NCBI GenBank assembly: GCA_903813345.2
Contig: CAIIXF020000001.1
Location: forward strand, 2,976,001 to 3,040,000
Length of the DNA stretch: 64,000 nucleotides
From: Owenia fusiformis
Lineage: Eukaryota > Annelida > Polychaeta > Sabellida > Oweniidae
Reading direction: 5' to 3'
Shown here: piece after piece, positions 48,884 through 62,200 of the stretch
Layout of the letters: each line of letters starts with the position of its first letter
Position numbering within the stretch: position 1 is the first letter of the stretch
Program-made: the position numbers and the translations under genes
Notes under the pieces: model-generated
Database searches by the model: none
Told to the model about the DNA's origin: nothing
Seen by the model: the letters and a program-made list of their open reading frames with translations, nothing else

Positions 48884-50287
48884 TAGTATGACAATATACA
48901 GTGTAGGAAGGTTTCAGCTACTACATTCCTGTAATAGGGAAGAAATTTTAACAACATTTCGTAAACGTAACATATATGTATAAAACGGATGCCAATATGT
49001 ATCATTTGGATCCAGAACGGTAACAAATGGATGCTATCATAAATTATACTTTATTATGATGATATATTTACAGAAGAACAACTGGCCAGATTTCCTGTGT
49101 ATCAATTGCTTAGTTAATCATTCCTCATTCAGCGAAGCAATTGAACACACCCTTACAAGACAGCCTCAAGAAGAATTGAAAATTGATAGACTGGATATAA
49201 ATCCATAAACTTGAAAATGCTATTACAGAAGAAAAATTAAGGTTTCATCCCTCATACAGTAAACTTGAAAAAATGGGTCCATATCATGTCATGTAATGAT
49301 GACGATGAAAATATTGAAATCAGGTACAACAATCAAGAGAATTCCAAGATTCATCAAACAACTCTTTTACACAAAGATCAAGATCTAGAGCCATTAACAT
49401 TCTTTGACAGTGAAAGGTACATATGCTACATTGCTTGTGATTTGGCTTATAAAATATCTGGCCTCTTATATTTTGATATGCTTCTCTGCATGTAATTTCC
49501 GAAAAAAATAACGTGGCTAATAGTCCTTAAATCACAACAGGCCACAGGCTTATTGCACAAAAAACTAAATAATCTGAAATATACGACTGTCATTCGTATT
49601 GTTTCCTTATAATAAGGAGTTTAAGCTTGCATATAAAATCGAAACGCCAACCTATACGTCTGAGCAATTGCCCTTACAAATGCATCGCTTACTTAGGTTC
49701 GCGTTTAGGTTGTTAAAAACAGTGCTAGCTTAAAGTCTCTATTATTGAACAATGGCCTTTTGATTTCTCGTTTTCTATGTTTTACTGACACCATATGACA
49801 GTGAACTTTAACAGTTCAGCCAAAAATATACCAAACTACACACGATGTGTAAAGAAAGACTATTGTCTAATACTACCTTAATTAAAAAGTCCAAACCATT
49901 CATTTACTTTATTGTTATTTTGCTATACATCTTATCACTCTTCTCGTTTTCTTTATATTGCTACCTTTCATATCGTTGGTTGTTTACTGTAATTCCAACA
50001 AATAACACATGGATTAATGCCTGACGATGTAAACACATAAAAATGCTCCTACGTTTTTTCAATTACATCAATTAAACATTTACAAGCATTCTGCATAAAT
50101 GTGTGAGTATATCAATTTTACGTTTTGATGGATGCGTTAAATACTTTCATATTACACTATTAATTTAATTTACACTATAGCGCCATCGAGCAATGCTAAA
50201 TGTCAACAATGAAAAAAATAATTTTATTTCAAAAAGCACGTTTCATATTAGGAAAGAAAACCTACGTTTACTCGCTTCTAATTTAGG
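48884..50287. other. Region upstream of the carbonic-anhydrase/vWA gene
   Basis: AT-rich; holds the promoter and 5' leader by position. No TATA box or other element is distinctive enough to call. Confidence 0.35.
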
Positions 50288-53200
50288 ATGATATTGTTAA
50301 TGTTAGCCGCACTGCCGTTAGTTAACAGTCAAGGTACGTACTATTGCAAATGTTTTGTTTCATTTTATTTATAAATTGCATATAATTGACTTAAAACTAA
50401 TCAAGTATCATCTAAAATGTTAAATCATAAAATTACAAAACGTGAGTCTATTCATTTTCACCATATAAATTGCATGCTCTATAATCGATATGGCATTTGA
50501 TGCCATTAATATTACGTGAACTGTTATTTCATCCTTTACATGCATCAGAATGGAACTATGGAAGTTTAGGTAAGTAATTATTGATATAATAAACATAATT
50601 TAGATATAAGTAACCGATATCAAAGATAATGATCAGTATTTTAATGTAAATGTCAAAATCACTTGTACATGAAATTGAAATTGTGCGATGGAACAAAATA
50701 TATTGATTCGGAGGGTTGTAAATTAACAAATGAATATGTATCTCCATGGATACCTTAAGAGAATGACTCGCATAATATTGGGTTGTTTCATCACTTTTCC
50801 TTATGACTTAAGCATTTGATGTCTAACAATATATCTAAGGGATTCTAGAGAGATATGCATACTTGGTATATCCCTTGAAATAAACTGAAGATTTTGCACA
50901 CTTTACGTTGTGAAACTTGCTGGTCAAAAGAAACGCCCCGATTCCAAGTTTTGTTAACGTTTAAGTTTATGTTCCTAGCACATTTCCAGCACTGTTTAAT
51001 AAACAGTGCTGTTTGGTGATTGGCAGTGTGCCCTCTTTAAGTAAAGTTTTATTTTAAACTATTTGGAAGTAGCCTCCATGTCATAGATTCGGCTCCCTTA
51101 TTGAATGTTGCAGTGGAATTTGAAGGTCAGAGTCTCAATGATAATATATATTATCAGGAATAATTCATCTTGCCCGTTGGCCATTTTGACTTTTAAACAT
51201 TCCTTTGTACTGACACCATACATTAGCCAGTAAATGCCATGGCCTCCCACGTCTGTTATAGACAAGGTATGGACGTGACCTGAGGCCTTGGCATACGTTA
51301 TAAAATGTTTAATAATCTCCCAGTTTACTAATGTTGGTAATGCCTAGTGTATATGTAAATATACTATCTTGGCTACTTACTCATGCAAATGACAAGATAG
51401 TTGTAAAACACAAGAAACTTTATTTTACTGTATACCCGGGCCTCAGGACGTGACCTCCCTACTTTCAAATGGCGTTTTGAGGTTTGTGCATCATTCTTTC
51501 GGCCCAGTCAACTTGTAGAATATAAAGCCTACCTGACCTAGATAACTTAGCTGTCATAGCATATTCAACAGGTCAATAAAGTCCCAGGCTCAATTCTTGT
51601 TTGAGAAGTAAAAGTATTTTATGGATTTACCCTTTAATTGTGCCTTTTTTGATAAATTGGCCAAAAAAGGCCTTAAAGCCCAAAAGGCCCACTTTGAGGC
51701 CTTACAAAAAATGTTTGGCCCAAAAACTATGGGCCCCAAAAACTATGCCCCCCCCTCCGGATCCGCCACTGATCCTTGGTTGATTGAAGGTGTTGTTTGT
51801 GCATATAAGTATTTGTATGTATCGGGTATATAAAGTTGGAACTAACATTATAAATGGTAATAGAGATATGCATACAATCACCGTGAAACAGATACATTGA
51901 AACACTATCCATCATTCTGTTTTCAGATAGTTTATGCTAATATTTTTTATAGAAATGCAATTATTTGAAGTGATACAAATGATGTGACATGAATCATCAT
52001 TATGAAATTTATGTTTTCTTAATAGGTCTACGCACAAATGAACATGCTTACAATTAAAATGTCTATGTTATACATAACATTAACCAGAAGACCCAGAAAG
52101 AGCTACATCTTACCGCCTACTATTAATTACAGGGCCGTCTACATGGGGGGATGGTTTCTCTCAATGTGGGGAGCCGAACCAGTCACCTGTGGACATTGAC
52201 ACAGACAAGTTAGAAACGGATTCGAGTTTAAATGCATTCGGATTTCATAACTTTGATAAAAAAGCTAACAATGAGCTCGAAAATACAGGACATACTGGTG
52301 AGTATTTTTCAATTATTTCTAATGTCAAGAGTTTCGGAAATATTTTATGTTTTTCAACATGTTTCGTCATGACTAGAGTATGACCGATATACAGGGTCTT
52401 AACAATGTACCCAAAAGTATACCAACAGCACAGATAATCCAATCAACATGTTTGTGATGTAGCTGAAGCATGCACTGAACGATGAGAATGATGATGTTTA
52501 AATCGATCATTCAATCAAATTACAATATATTGAGTTAAATTTCAAATAATCCCTCAAAGAGTCTCGATGCTTCTTTTGATAATTTGCCCTTACTTTGGGA
52601 AGATTGCAAGTGTGAGGTTGTCCGGGCATTTGATATATTTGTCTGTGAAGATGATAATTTAAAGATATCATTAATCTTCGGCAATGGTGGCACTTTATTA
52701 GACTCCAGATGAAATCTGGAGTCTATTGTTTTTGCCTCTTTTCTTATTAGACTCCAGATGAAATCTGGAGTCTATTGTTTTTGCCTCTTTTCTTTTTCTT
52801 ATTCTTCTTATTCTTCTTATACTGATCGAGTTTTCTCAACAACTATAAGACATCTTTTCAAGACTATTATATGGTCAATATAGGTATAGTATCTAGTTGG
52901 TGGGAAATGGGGTCAAATTTTTATCTAGGTCAAAGGTCAAGAACTAGGTCAAATCCAGTACTTTGTCACTTTTTTCGATTTTCTCGGTCGTCCTTCAATA
53001 TTTTCGATCCGGGTTTTTTTCATTGTGTTCCTTATAAAAAAGTAGGAAACCTAGGGTCGATTTAGTTTTTTGATATCTCAAACCGATTTTGAGATATCAG
53101 TGTCCGAAAACCAGGTCCAAAAAAAGGTTCTCCGAATCAAATGTGCAGGATATTAGTCTTATAGGAAATTTTCTCAGGATTCCGAATCTGAAAACGAAAT

Positions 53201-56200
53201 TTAGATCTGACTTCCGGTTTGGAAGTTATGGCGTTTTGAAAACTCAAAAATCGCTAAATTTGGTGCCCATGTTAAGTCAATGGGAAAAAATATTTTTTTG
53301 AAGTGAAAAATACGGAATATAGACTGAGTTCAGCTTCATATAATCCAAGCCTTTAAAAGAAGGGGACCTCAAAAGCCATCTAGCTTCACAATTTGGACAC
53401 CGAAATGCCTAGGTCAAAATCTAGGTCAAATTCATAGGTTTTCCTTATTTTTTCGATTCTGACACTACACTTTAATTATATTCTTCGAAATTGTGTATAC
53501 ATGTAGCCAAGAATATGCTAATAGTGTTAGCCTTTTGCCGTCAGAAAGTATTTTGACCCACTTTTGAGATATGGTGTCCGAAAAGTAGGTCAAAATAAAA
53601 AGTTCTCCAAATTGAATATATGAGTTATGAATTAAGGGTAGAATTCTGTCAGGAATCCGAATCTGCAAACCAAATTTCGATCCAACTTCCGGTTCGGAAG
53701 TTATGGCGTGTCCGAAAAGTAGGTCAAAATAAAAAATCTCCAAATTTAACGTATGAGTTATGAATTAGGGCTAGAATTTTGTCAGGAATCCGAATCTGCA
53801 AACCAAATTTCGATCTGACTTCCGGTTCGGAAGTGATAGCGTTTTGAAATTTCGAGAAAAATCGATCTGATGGTATCCTGATAGAAAGTCAAGAGTAGAG
53901 AAGAAAATATTGAAAAATTCATCCATCCTTCCTATCTCATCCTACCCTATCCTTCCTATCTATCCTTCCTTCATATCAATTCCTTCCTATCCTTCCTATC
54001 CTATCCTATCCTTTCTTCCTATTCTATTCTATCCTATCCTTCTTTCTTATTCTATCCTATCGTTCTTTCCTATTCTATCCTATCCTACCTTCCTATTTTA
54101 TTTATCCATCTCTTTCTAGATGACTCAGCTTATTCTGGATGACTCGGCTAAAAAAAGTCTAGATCTGGAGTCTGAAATTGAACTTCGTTCAATTTCCAAA
54201 ATCTAGTTCTTCTTATTCTTCTTATTCTTATTATACTGATCGAGTTTTCTCAACAACTATAAGACATCTTTTCAAGACTATTATATGGTCAATATAGGTA
54301 TAGTATCTAGTTGGTGGGAAATGGGGTCAAATTTTTATCTAGGTCAAAGGTCAAGAACTAGGTCAAATCCAGTACTTTGTTATTTTTTTCAATTTTCTCG
54401 GTCGTCTTTCGATATTTTCGCTCGTTTTTTTTAGTCATGTTCCTTTAAAACAAAGCTAATTCCGAAAGGCAAATCGTTTTTTGATAACTCTAACCGTTTT
54501 TGAGATATGGCGTCCGAAAAGTAGGTCACAACAAAAAGTTCTCCAAATTCAACATATGAGTTATGGAATAGGTGTAGAATTTTCCTAGGTATCCGAATCT
54601 GCAAACCAAATTTTGATCCGACTTCCGGTTCGGAAGTTATGTCGTTTTAAAAGCTCAAAAATCGCTAAATTTGGTGTCCATGTTAAGTCAATGGGAAAAA
54701 TGATTTTTTTGAAGTGATAAATACGAAATATAGACTGAGTTCAGCTTAATTTAATGAAAGCCTTCAAAAGAAGGGGACCTCAAAAGCCATCTAGCTTCAG
54801 AATTTGGACACCAAAATGCCTAGGTCAAAATCTAGGTCAAATTCAAAGGTTTTCCTTATTTTTGCGATTCTGACACTACACTTCAATTATATTCTTCGAA
54901 ATTGTGTATACATGTAGCCAAGAGTGTGCTAATAGTGTTAGCCTTTTGCCGTCAGAAAGTATTTTGACTCACTTTTGAGATATGGTGTCCAAAAAGTAGG
55001 TCAAAATATTAAGTTCTCCAAATTTAACGTATGAGTTATGAATAAAGGGTAGAATTTTGTCAGGAATCCGAATCTGCAAACCAAATTTCGATCCAACTTC
55101 CGGTTTGGAAGTTATGACATTTTGAAAGCTCAAAAATCGCTAAATTTGGTGCCCCATGTTATGGCAATGGGAAATAAGGTTTTTTTGAAGTGTAAATTAC
55201 GAGATTTAGACTAAGTACAGCTTAAAATAATGAAAGCCTATGAAAGAAGGGGACCTTGAAGGCTACTTAACTTCAAAATTTGGACACCAAAATCCCTAGG
55301 TCAAAATCTAGGTCAAATTCATAGTTTATTCTTATTTTTGCGATTCTGACACTACACTTTAATTATATTCTTCGATATTGTGTATATATGTAGCCAAGAG
55401 TGGGCTAATAGTGTTAGCCTTTTGCCGTCAGAAAGAATTTTGACCCACTTTTGAGATATGGTGTCCGAAAAGTAGGTCAAAATAAAAAGTTCTCCAAATT
55501 TAACGTTTGAGTTATGAATTAAGAATAGAATTTTCTCAGAAATCCGAATCTGCAAACCAAATTTCGATCCGACTTCCGGTTCCGAAGTTATGGCGTGTCC
55601 AAAAAGTAGGTCAAAATAAAAATTCGCCAAATTTAATGTATGAGTTATGAATTAGGGGTAGAATTTTGTCAGGAATCCGAATCTTTACATCAAATTTCGA
55701 TCCGACTTTCGGTTCGGAAGTTATGGCGTTTTGAAATTTCGGAAAATCGATCTGATGGTATCCTGATAGAAAGTCAAGAGTAGAGAAGAAAATATTGAAA
55801 AATTCATCCATCCTTCCTATCTGTTCCTATCCTATCCTATCCTTCCTTCGTATCCTTTCCTTCCTATCCTTCCTATCCTCTCCTATCATATCCTTTCCTC
55901 CTATTCTGTTCTATCCTATCCTTCTTTCTTATTCTATCCTATCGTTCATTCCCATTCTATCCTATCCTACCTTCCTGTTTTATCCATCCATCTTATTCTG
56001 GATGACTCGGCTTATTTTAGATGACTGGGCTTAAAAAAGTCTGGATCTGGAGTCTGAAATTGAACTTCGTTCAATTTCCCAAGTCTAGTTATATTTAGAG
56101 TTCGAACTTGAAAGAGAAAAATCTTTTCTGTAACTTAAACAGAAGATCAAGATGTGTCTCATTGGCCCACTCCTACTATCCTGTCCCACTCCTGTCCTAG

Positions 56201-59200
56201 ATCATTTATATAAAGATGAAGAGAAAGGGACCTAATGTAGGTCCTTTGGGGACACCACATCGTCACATTCCCTTTGAGTATTCTTTGACAAAAGTAGTTT
56301 ATTTCCTGTTACTGATATAGCCTTTGAACTCATCAAGGGATTTTTCCTGGAATCTACGAAGATCCAGTATATGTCGAAGAATATAATGATCAACCTATCA
56401 TACACTTTCCTTACATCCAAAACTCTTAAAATGATGTTTTTCTCCATTGTTATCCTACGATTATCTTGGGAAGTCAAAAATGTCTAACAAGTACATTCAT
56501 TCTTTCCAAATTTATTCATACGAATAATTTTGAACTTTTCAATTAACTAGCAGTGCAATTCTGTTATTTATAATATATTGTCAAAAGTGATCATGGTCTG
56601 CAATCACTAAAGCACCATTAATTCGTTTTATTTATTTCAATTCATCTCGAAAGATAAGAGGTGAGAGCGATAGATTGATTGAGTAAAGTAGCTAGATCAG
56701 AAGTAAATTTACCACTCCAATTCATAATTGTTTAATTAATTAGTGAAATATCACCCTACCTCTGAATCTTTTAAATTATCAATCATTTTTTGAACTTTTC
56801 GACTGTTACTCGTCTTAAAGATACACTTTAATTGAAAGAATGTGATGTTTTTTTCAAGATGGCAGGATAAAGGACAAAGGAACATAAGAACATAAACTGT
56901 TCCAAACCGTTCGGCAAATCGATATTAGAATCCCCATTAAGAAAAATATCTCACTTTCCTTTTAAACTAAAGGCTTAATTTGTCATTAAAATATCAGTAT
57001 TAACATAAAAAAATTTGCAACCAACTGTAATCAGGAAATGCCTGTTACATTCATATTGATTTCAATAGTAATAACTTGCACATCATAATCAAATCATATC
57101 TCGTTTCATACCCAATATTAGTTACTATAAATGCCACCACATCCGCCTGTTCTAACAGTTTTACAGCAGATAAATTCTGAATTGAATCTTTGTATTTGTT
57201 TTCAGATTCATTGCTCTCATTAAGCCGAATTTCAAAGACAACAGATATGCAAATGTTCTTTAGTTTGTGTTAGAAACCATAGTATGTAGTTAACGATAAT
57301 TATAATACATTCCCCATCCCTGTATTTCAATGAGAAATGATGCGAGTAGAAATAATCTTTATTTACGTCATTAGATATTCAAAATCCACTCAAAGTGATG
57401 CCATATTTGAAATCTATATGTTAAAGTACATCTAGAAATATGGTTTAAAAATTGTTTGTCAACTTAATTCTTTTTGAAAATATGACTTCTAGTTTGGAGA
57501 GATTCTCCATAGACCCCAGTTACAAAATCACAAAAAATAAAATATCTTTTCTTGTATTGAACATTTCCTTTTACTGAAGATATTTTTAATTTGCACAACT
57601 ATTAGATACATAACAGGTGATATGAAAACTGAACCACTAAAAGAGATGTAATTTAAGTTCAAGGGAGCTTACTATATCCGCCTTGATATCTGGCCCGAAC
57701 CTGGTGGTGAAACTGGTAACTACCTCCTCGCATTTCAGCAATTATGGTGCTTGGAATTCGTAAACGAGTGTACGTCTACAATGGCGGACTGGAGGGAAGC
57801 TATGTCGTAGTAGGGTTTCACTTTAGGTGGGGATCCGAGCATACGGTTGACGGCAATCGGTCTCCACTCGAGGTACATAGATACTAGTTTGCTATACTCT
57901 AGTTTAAAAGTTTCATACTTGACATTGGACATTACGGACTCATACAATATAGATAGAAGAAAAATTAAGATCTAACCTCCCCGGCTAACCTCGTTTTTTA
58001 CCTTTATATTTACCTTTAATCACCCAATTTTTTTCTTTTACTACTGATTGTTCCGTCCTGTTTTGAACTATAGCAGTCATAAATGCAATTTCAGTATTGT
58101 AGCTAAGCACGACACCTTTACTAAGACGACTTTTTCCTTTCATTTCAGTTGCAAATTGTATGTTTTAACAGGAAATTTCCAACAATGAACGACGCCATTG
58201 AAGCTTCGAATACTGAACCAGACAGTGTTATCAACTTAGCCGTGCTTTTTGAGGTATATTATTTTAGCAAATCATTAGCATCCAGATCCAAGTCGTACAA
58301 ATATTTTTATATTTTGCACACAAAAATAAGAAATAATGAATGTATTTCCAGATATCCTCTTCTGATAACAAAAACTTGGACCCACTCGTGACTGCACTCG
58401 AACAGGTACAGACTGCAGGTAGGGTCGACACATGGGGTTCGACAGTACACACAGTCAGTTATATGGATCGTTTGCTACTTTTGATAATAAATGTGAACGG
58501 TTGCAGAAATGAAAACCAAAGAAACTTGAAATAAAACTTGAATGGTGATACGATATTTCTAGATACAAGTGTTTTATATGCCAATATTCATATCATAAAG
58601 TATTTGATGATGCATATCAATTATTTATCACCATAGGTTCAAAGGTGAAGGTCAGAGGTCGTCTCCGATTTAAAGATCTACTGCCATTCTCTGCAGCGAC
58701 AAATTATTACAGATACCAGGGAAGGTTTTCCAACCCACCATGTTTTTATACCTTGTGGACGGTTTTCTCGGACACTGTTTTGATCTCGGAGACACAGGTA
58801 AGATGCAATCAGTCATAACATGCGTTACATTATATTTCACTTCATTACATTACACCCTACTGCTTTCGGTGAAACTTGTGATATATACCAGAGACAACGT
58901 ATAGAGGATTGTTCCATCAATTCTTTAATGCTAGATGAAGTTGACTCTCTTATGGTATACAAATAAACCATAATTCTTTTTTTTCAATACATCATATTAC
59001 ATATGAATTTATCCACACTTTTAATGGATCGTGACCACTTCAAATTGCTAAATTGCAATTCTTTGCAGCTCGAAGCGTTCAAAAGGCTAAAAGACAAAGA
59101 TGGGAATCCATTGAAGGATACATTCAGACCGACCCAACAACTTGGAAATCGTGTTATCAAGTCAAGCATGCCACCACTAAGACAGTTCGACCCTGGTGTT

Positions 59201-62200
59201 CCCAATAAATGTATATCTTATATAGCGGTCAAGTAGTCGATTGAGACTAGATATACTTTTTTGTAAAACTTATATATCCTGAAATGATTGGACATACATG
59301 TTTTCATTTTATTGTGGATGATCCAATGTAGCCTTGCCCAAGTCTATGTCTTTTTTATTTTTCATTTTTATTTAAATTATATTGAAGATCAAGATACGTA
59401 AAAGAAAGTATCGTCTTGGGCAAGGCTAGATCCAATACTAAACAACCGATTCATCATCTGAATAAAAATGTTTTGAAAATTATTTACAAATTCCAATACT
59501 TTAAAGGATATTTTAACAATATACCAAGAAAATATAGGAAAAACATACAGATACGTTTTTTCTTCAATGTTACTATTTTTGTGTTATATAAATGAAGCCT
59601 GTGTGGATGTGTTTCTGGTCATTGACGAGAGCTGCTCTGTGTACGATGACATGCACAAAGTGAAGGAGTTCCTCTTGGATCTGGTGGATAGAATTATTAT
59701 CGGGACTGATGCCGTGTTAATGTCGCTTGTAAGGTATGGTCTTCATCTAACACATAAATGCCTCATCTGTTATATTCAATGTCACTCATCGACTCATTCC
59801 CCAAACAGTGATTTGATAACTACTTTCATCATCAGGAAATAAACAGAATACGTATATGCCACTCATTTGTCATAAATCTATAACTTTACACATGTACATC
59901 GACGGTTGCCGTTCTCACTTTTTACAGATATAGTGCCCCAGTCACTATGAACTTTTACCACAGCAATACAACCAACAATGATGTTGTCATGCGACTCATC
60001 GACACACAACCTTTAGGACAGCGGACCACTTGTAGGACGCATACCTCAGAAGCACTCAAGTTCAATTTGAATAGGTTTAAGATGGTTTTTAATGATATAT
60101 AGATTCACATAACATCATGCCATCTTTATTTGAAAAAAAACTAATTTTGCATTAAATGTTAATTTTAATTGTTGATAATTTATAACGTAATTATTCGTAT
60201 AACTACCTGTAATTCAAATGATTGTGTCCTTCCTATATATATTTCTCATTTAACATTTATTTCGATTTTGAGGTACTTTAATTATGATTTATGATTATTA
60301 CTGTTGTTTGTAGGTTCTTTGGCCTACATGGAGGCCAGAGGAACGAAACGACACAGCGTGATTATGGAATCAGAACAGTTGCTCCTGACGTCATGATAAT
60401 AATAACAGACGGAATCTCCATCCCTATGAGAGCCCGAACATGTAAGGTTTTAATTTATCATCAGTTACTGAAATATCCAAATTAACACATTTGATGAGCT
60501 AAGATTATTATCCAATGATAATTTCCATATCTGACCTGACCATAATTATATTGAATAATTTATTATTGTATGAATCTCTATTTTTGTTTCTCCAATAGCC
60601 GCGCTTGCAGAAGCCGCCAAACTGAGAGGACATGGAGTCGAGATTTACACCATCGGCTTGAAAAATCAAAACGCACGCAATGGATATGAGGAGCTGCATG
60701 GATTTACTGGGGGCAAAGATGACCACGTGTTTGATATCAACAATGATGGTTTAGCAGGTCATTTCGCGCATATCATCAACTCTTACGACACGTGTACAGG
60801 CGAAAAAAGTATGATCAGATATCAATTTGTGGTACGAATCAGTATTGAACGTTCAAGTAATAGTATATTCAGATTAAAGCATTAATATCAAGATTCTTTT
60901 ACAAACTTTTACAAACTTTTCATGACATTTCTGATAAATGACCAAGATGAGTACTAACTATTATTTAATTTTTCAATTAATTTATGTAACATAGATACAC
61001 AAATATAATATAGACAGGAAATCACTTGTCTACATCTAGATTGTTCTGACCAACTTGACATTGTGTTGGTAATAGACACGTCACAGAGTTTACTGACATC
61101 TTCTGAGTGGGATCGGATCACAAAGAATCCAGACAATCACCATGAGATCAACTCTGAACATCTGATTGCAGTAAAGGAATTCTTTAAACAGTTATTAGCT
61201 GCAATTCCCATTGGTTTGTGGCTTACTGAATCTTGTATTTTGAACTAAAGACATGTATTATATGTTTCAAATATGAATTATGCGATGTAATCAATTTAAT
61301 AACAATTCATGAAAGATACGCATGTAGAGCCCCAAGCAACATAGAAAAAACATAGACACCTATCGAGTGTATTTAATAAAATAAGTAAAGTACTGAAATA
61401 GTTTGGTCAAAACAATTCGACAAGAGTTGGACTACTTGGGTAGCATCTAACGCATTTTGTTTAATACAGGGATCGATAAAGTTAGAGTAGCCATCGTTTC
61501 ATTTGATGAGGTTGTGAGAATCCACCAATACCTTGATGACACAACGGACTATGCAGGAACAAATGATATATTGACCAATAGTGTCATAGATTATACGGGT
61601 GTAGGGACACGTACAGATGCAGCACTTCGATATGTTCTCAACAGGTGAGGGGTCGAACGACCACCAATTGTCACTTTTTGTAATTAAACAATAAAGGACG
61701 ATTCTCGGTTTGGAGAACGAAGTTCATGAATCTAAATGAGCACTATCCCTGCTTCGGACAAATTTGATTTTTTTTACATAATATAGATTTGAATGTCTTC
61801 TTTTGAATAGTCATAATTTAATTTGGGTAATATTTCTAGATTTTTCGCAAAAAAATATTAGCGCAGTACACTGATGAACTTTTTTCCCCAAATCGAGACT
61901 TGTATTTTATTGAATCGGTCTAATTGAGCGTTACCCCTGCTTCAGACCAATTTGTTATTTTTACATCTTGTAGATTTAAATGTCTTCTTTTGAATATTCA
62001 TAGTTTAATTTGGGTAATATTTCTATATTTTTCATGAAAAAAGTTATTAGCCCAGGAGACTGTTCTCCAAACCGAGAATCGTCCTTTAGTGTTGAAAAAA
62101 GAATAAATTGGTCAAGAAATTAACTCATAAGCGCAGAATAGTGGTTCAGAGAAAACAGCATTTTAACATTTTAGTTCTCGTCGGTTCCAGTGGTATATTA

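Larger units (their letters stand above)
52690..56095. repeat. Tandem pair of 1.5-1.9-kb repeats in intron 3
   Basis: Unit 1 (about 52690-54205) and unit 2 (about 54205-56095) share, in order: ttcttatactgatcgagttt; repeated 'aggtcaaa' lines; two or more internal blocks of about 200 bases starting near 'gacactacactt' and ending 'acttccggttcggaagttat'; the tcctatcc microsatellite; and an end block 'ctggagtctgaaattgaac'. The left edge has tattagactccagatgaaat in two near-tandem copies. The open frames inside recur with the units and are not genes. Confidence 0.85.
50288..59210 (+). other. Carbonic-anhydrase half of the gene (exons 1-8)
   Basis: Family marks in order: EWNYG..GPSTWG at the domain start, CGEPNQSPVDID (Cys34 is half of the disulfide of secreted carbonic anhydrases), LENTGHT (His76, the proton-shuttle position 64 of human CA II), GFHFRWGSEHTVDG, PLELQIVCFN, INLAVLFE, YYRYQGRFSNPPCFYTLWTVF (Cys215 is the partner of Cys34) and FRPTQQLGNRVI. 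Zinc site by CA II numbering: His94 kept (His105), His96 replaced by Arg107, His119 replaced by Gln124. Thr199 and Thr200 are Ser211 and Asn212. About six residues between Gly98 and Ser105 are deleted; Glu106 is kept (Glu111). The scaffold is conserved while the active site is lost. Intron 3 (5.4 kb) holds repeat arrays. Confidence 0.92.

Noticed and set aside
53465-55811. Several open frames of 60-92 codons with similar translations
   Set aside because: They recur with the repeat blocks of intron 3 and have no family motif.
59003-59236. Exon 8 read as a terminal exon with its own ATG at 59003
   Set aside because: A good phase-0 acceptor lies at 59068, and the family similarity starts there. 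Termination at 59236 remains possible and is recorded as a finding.
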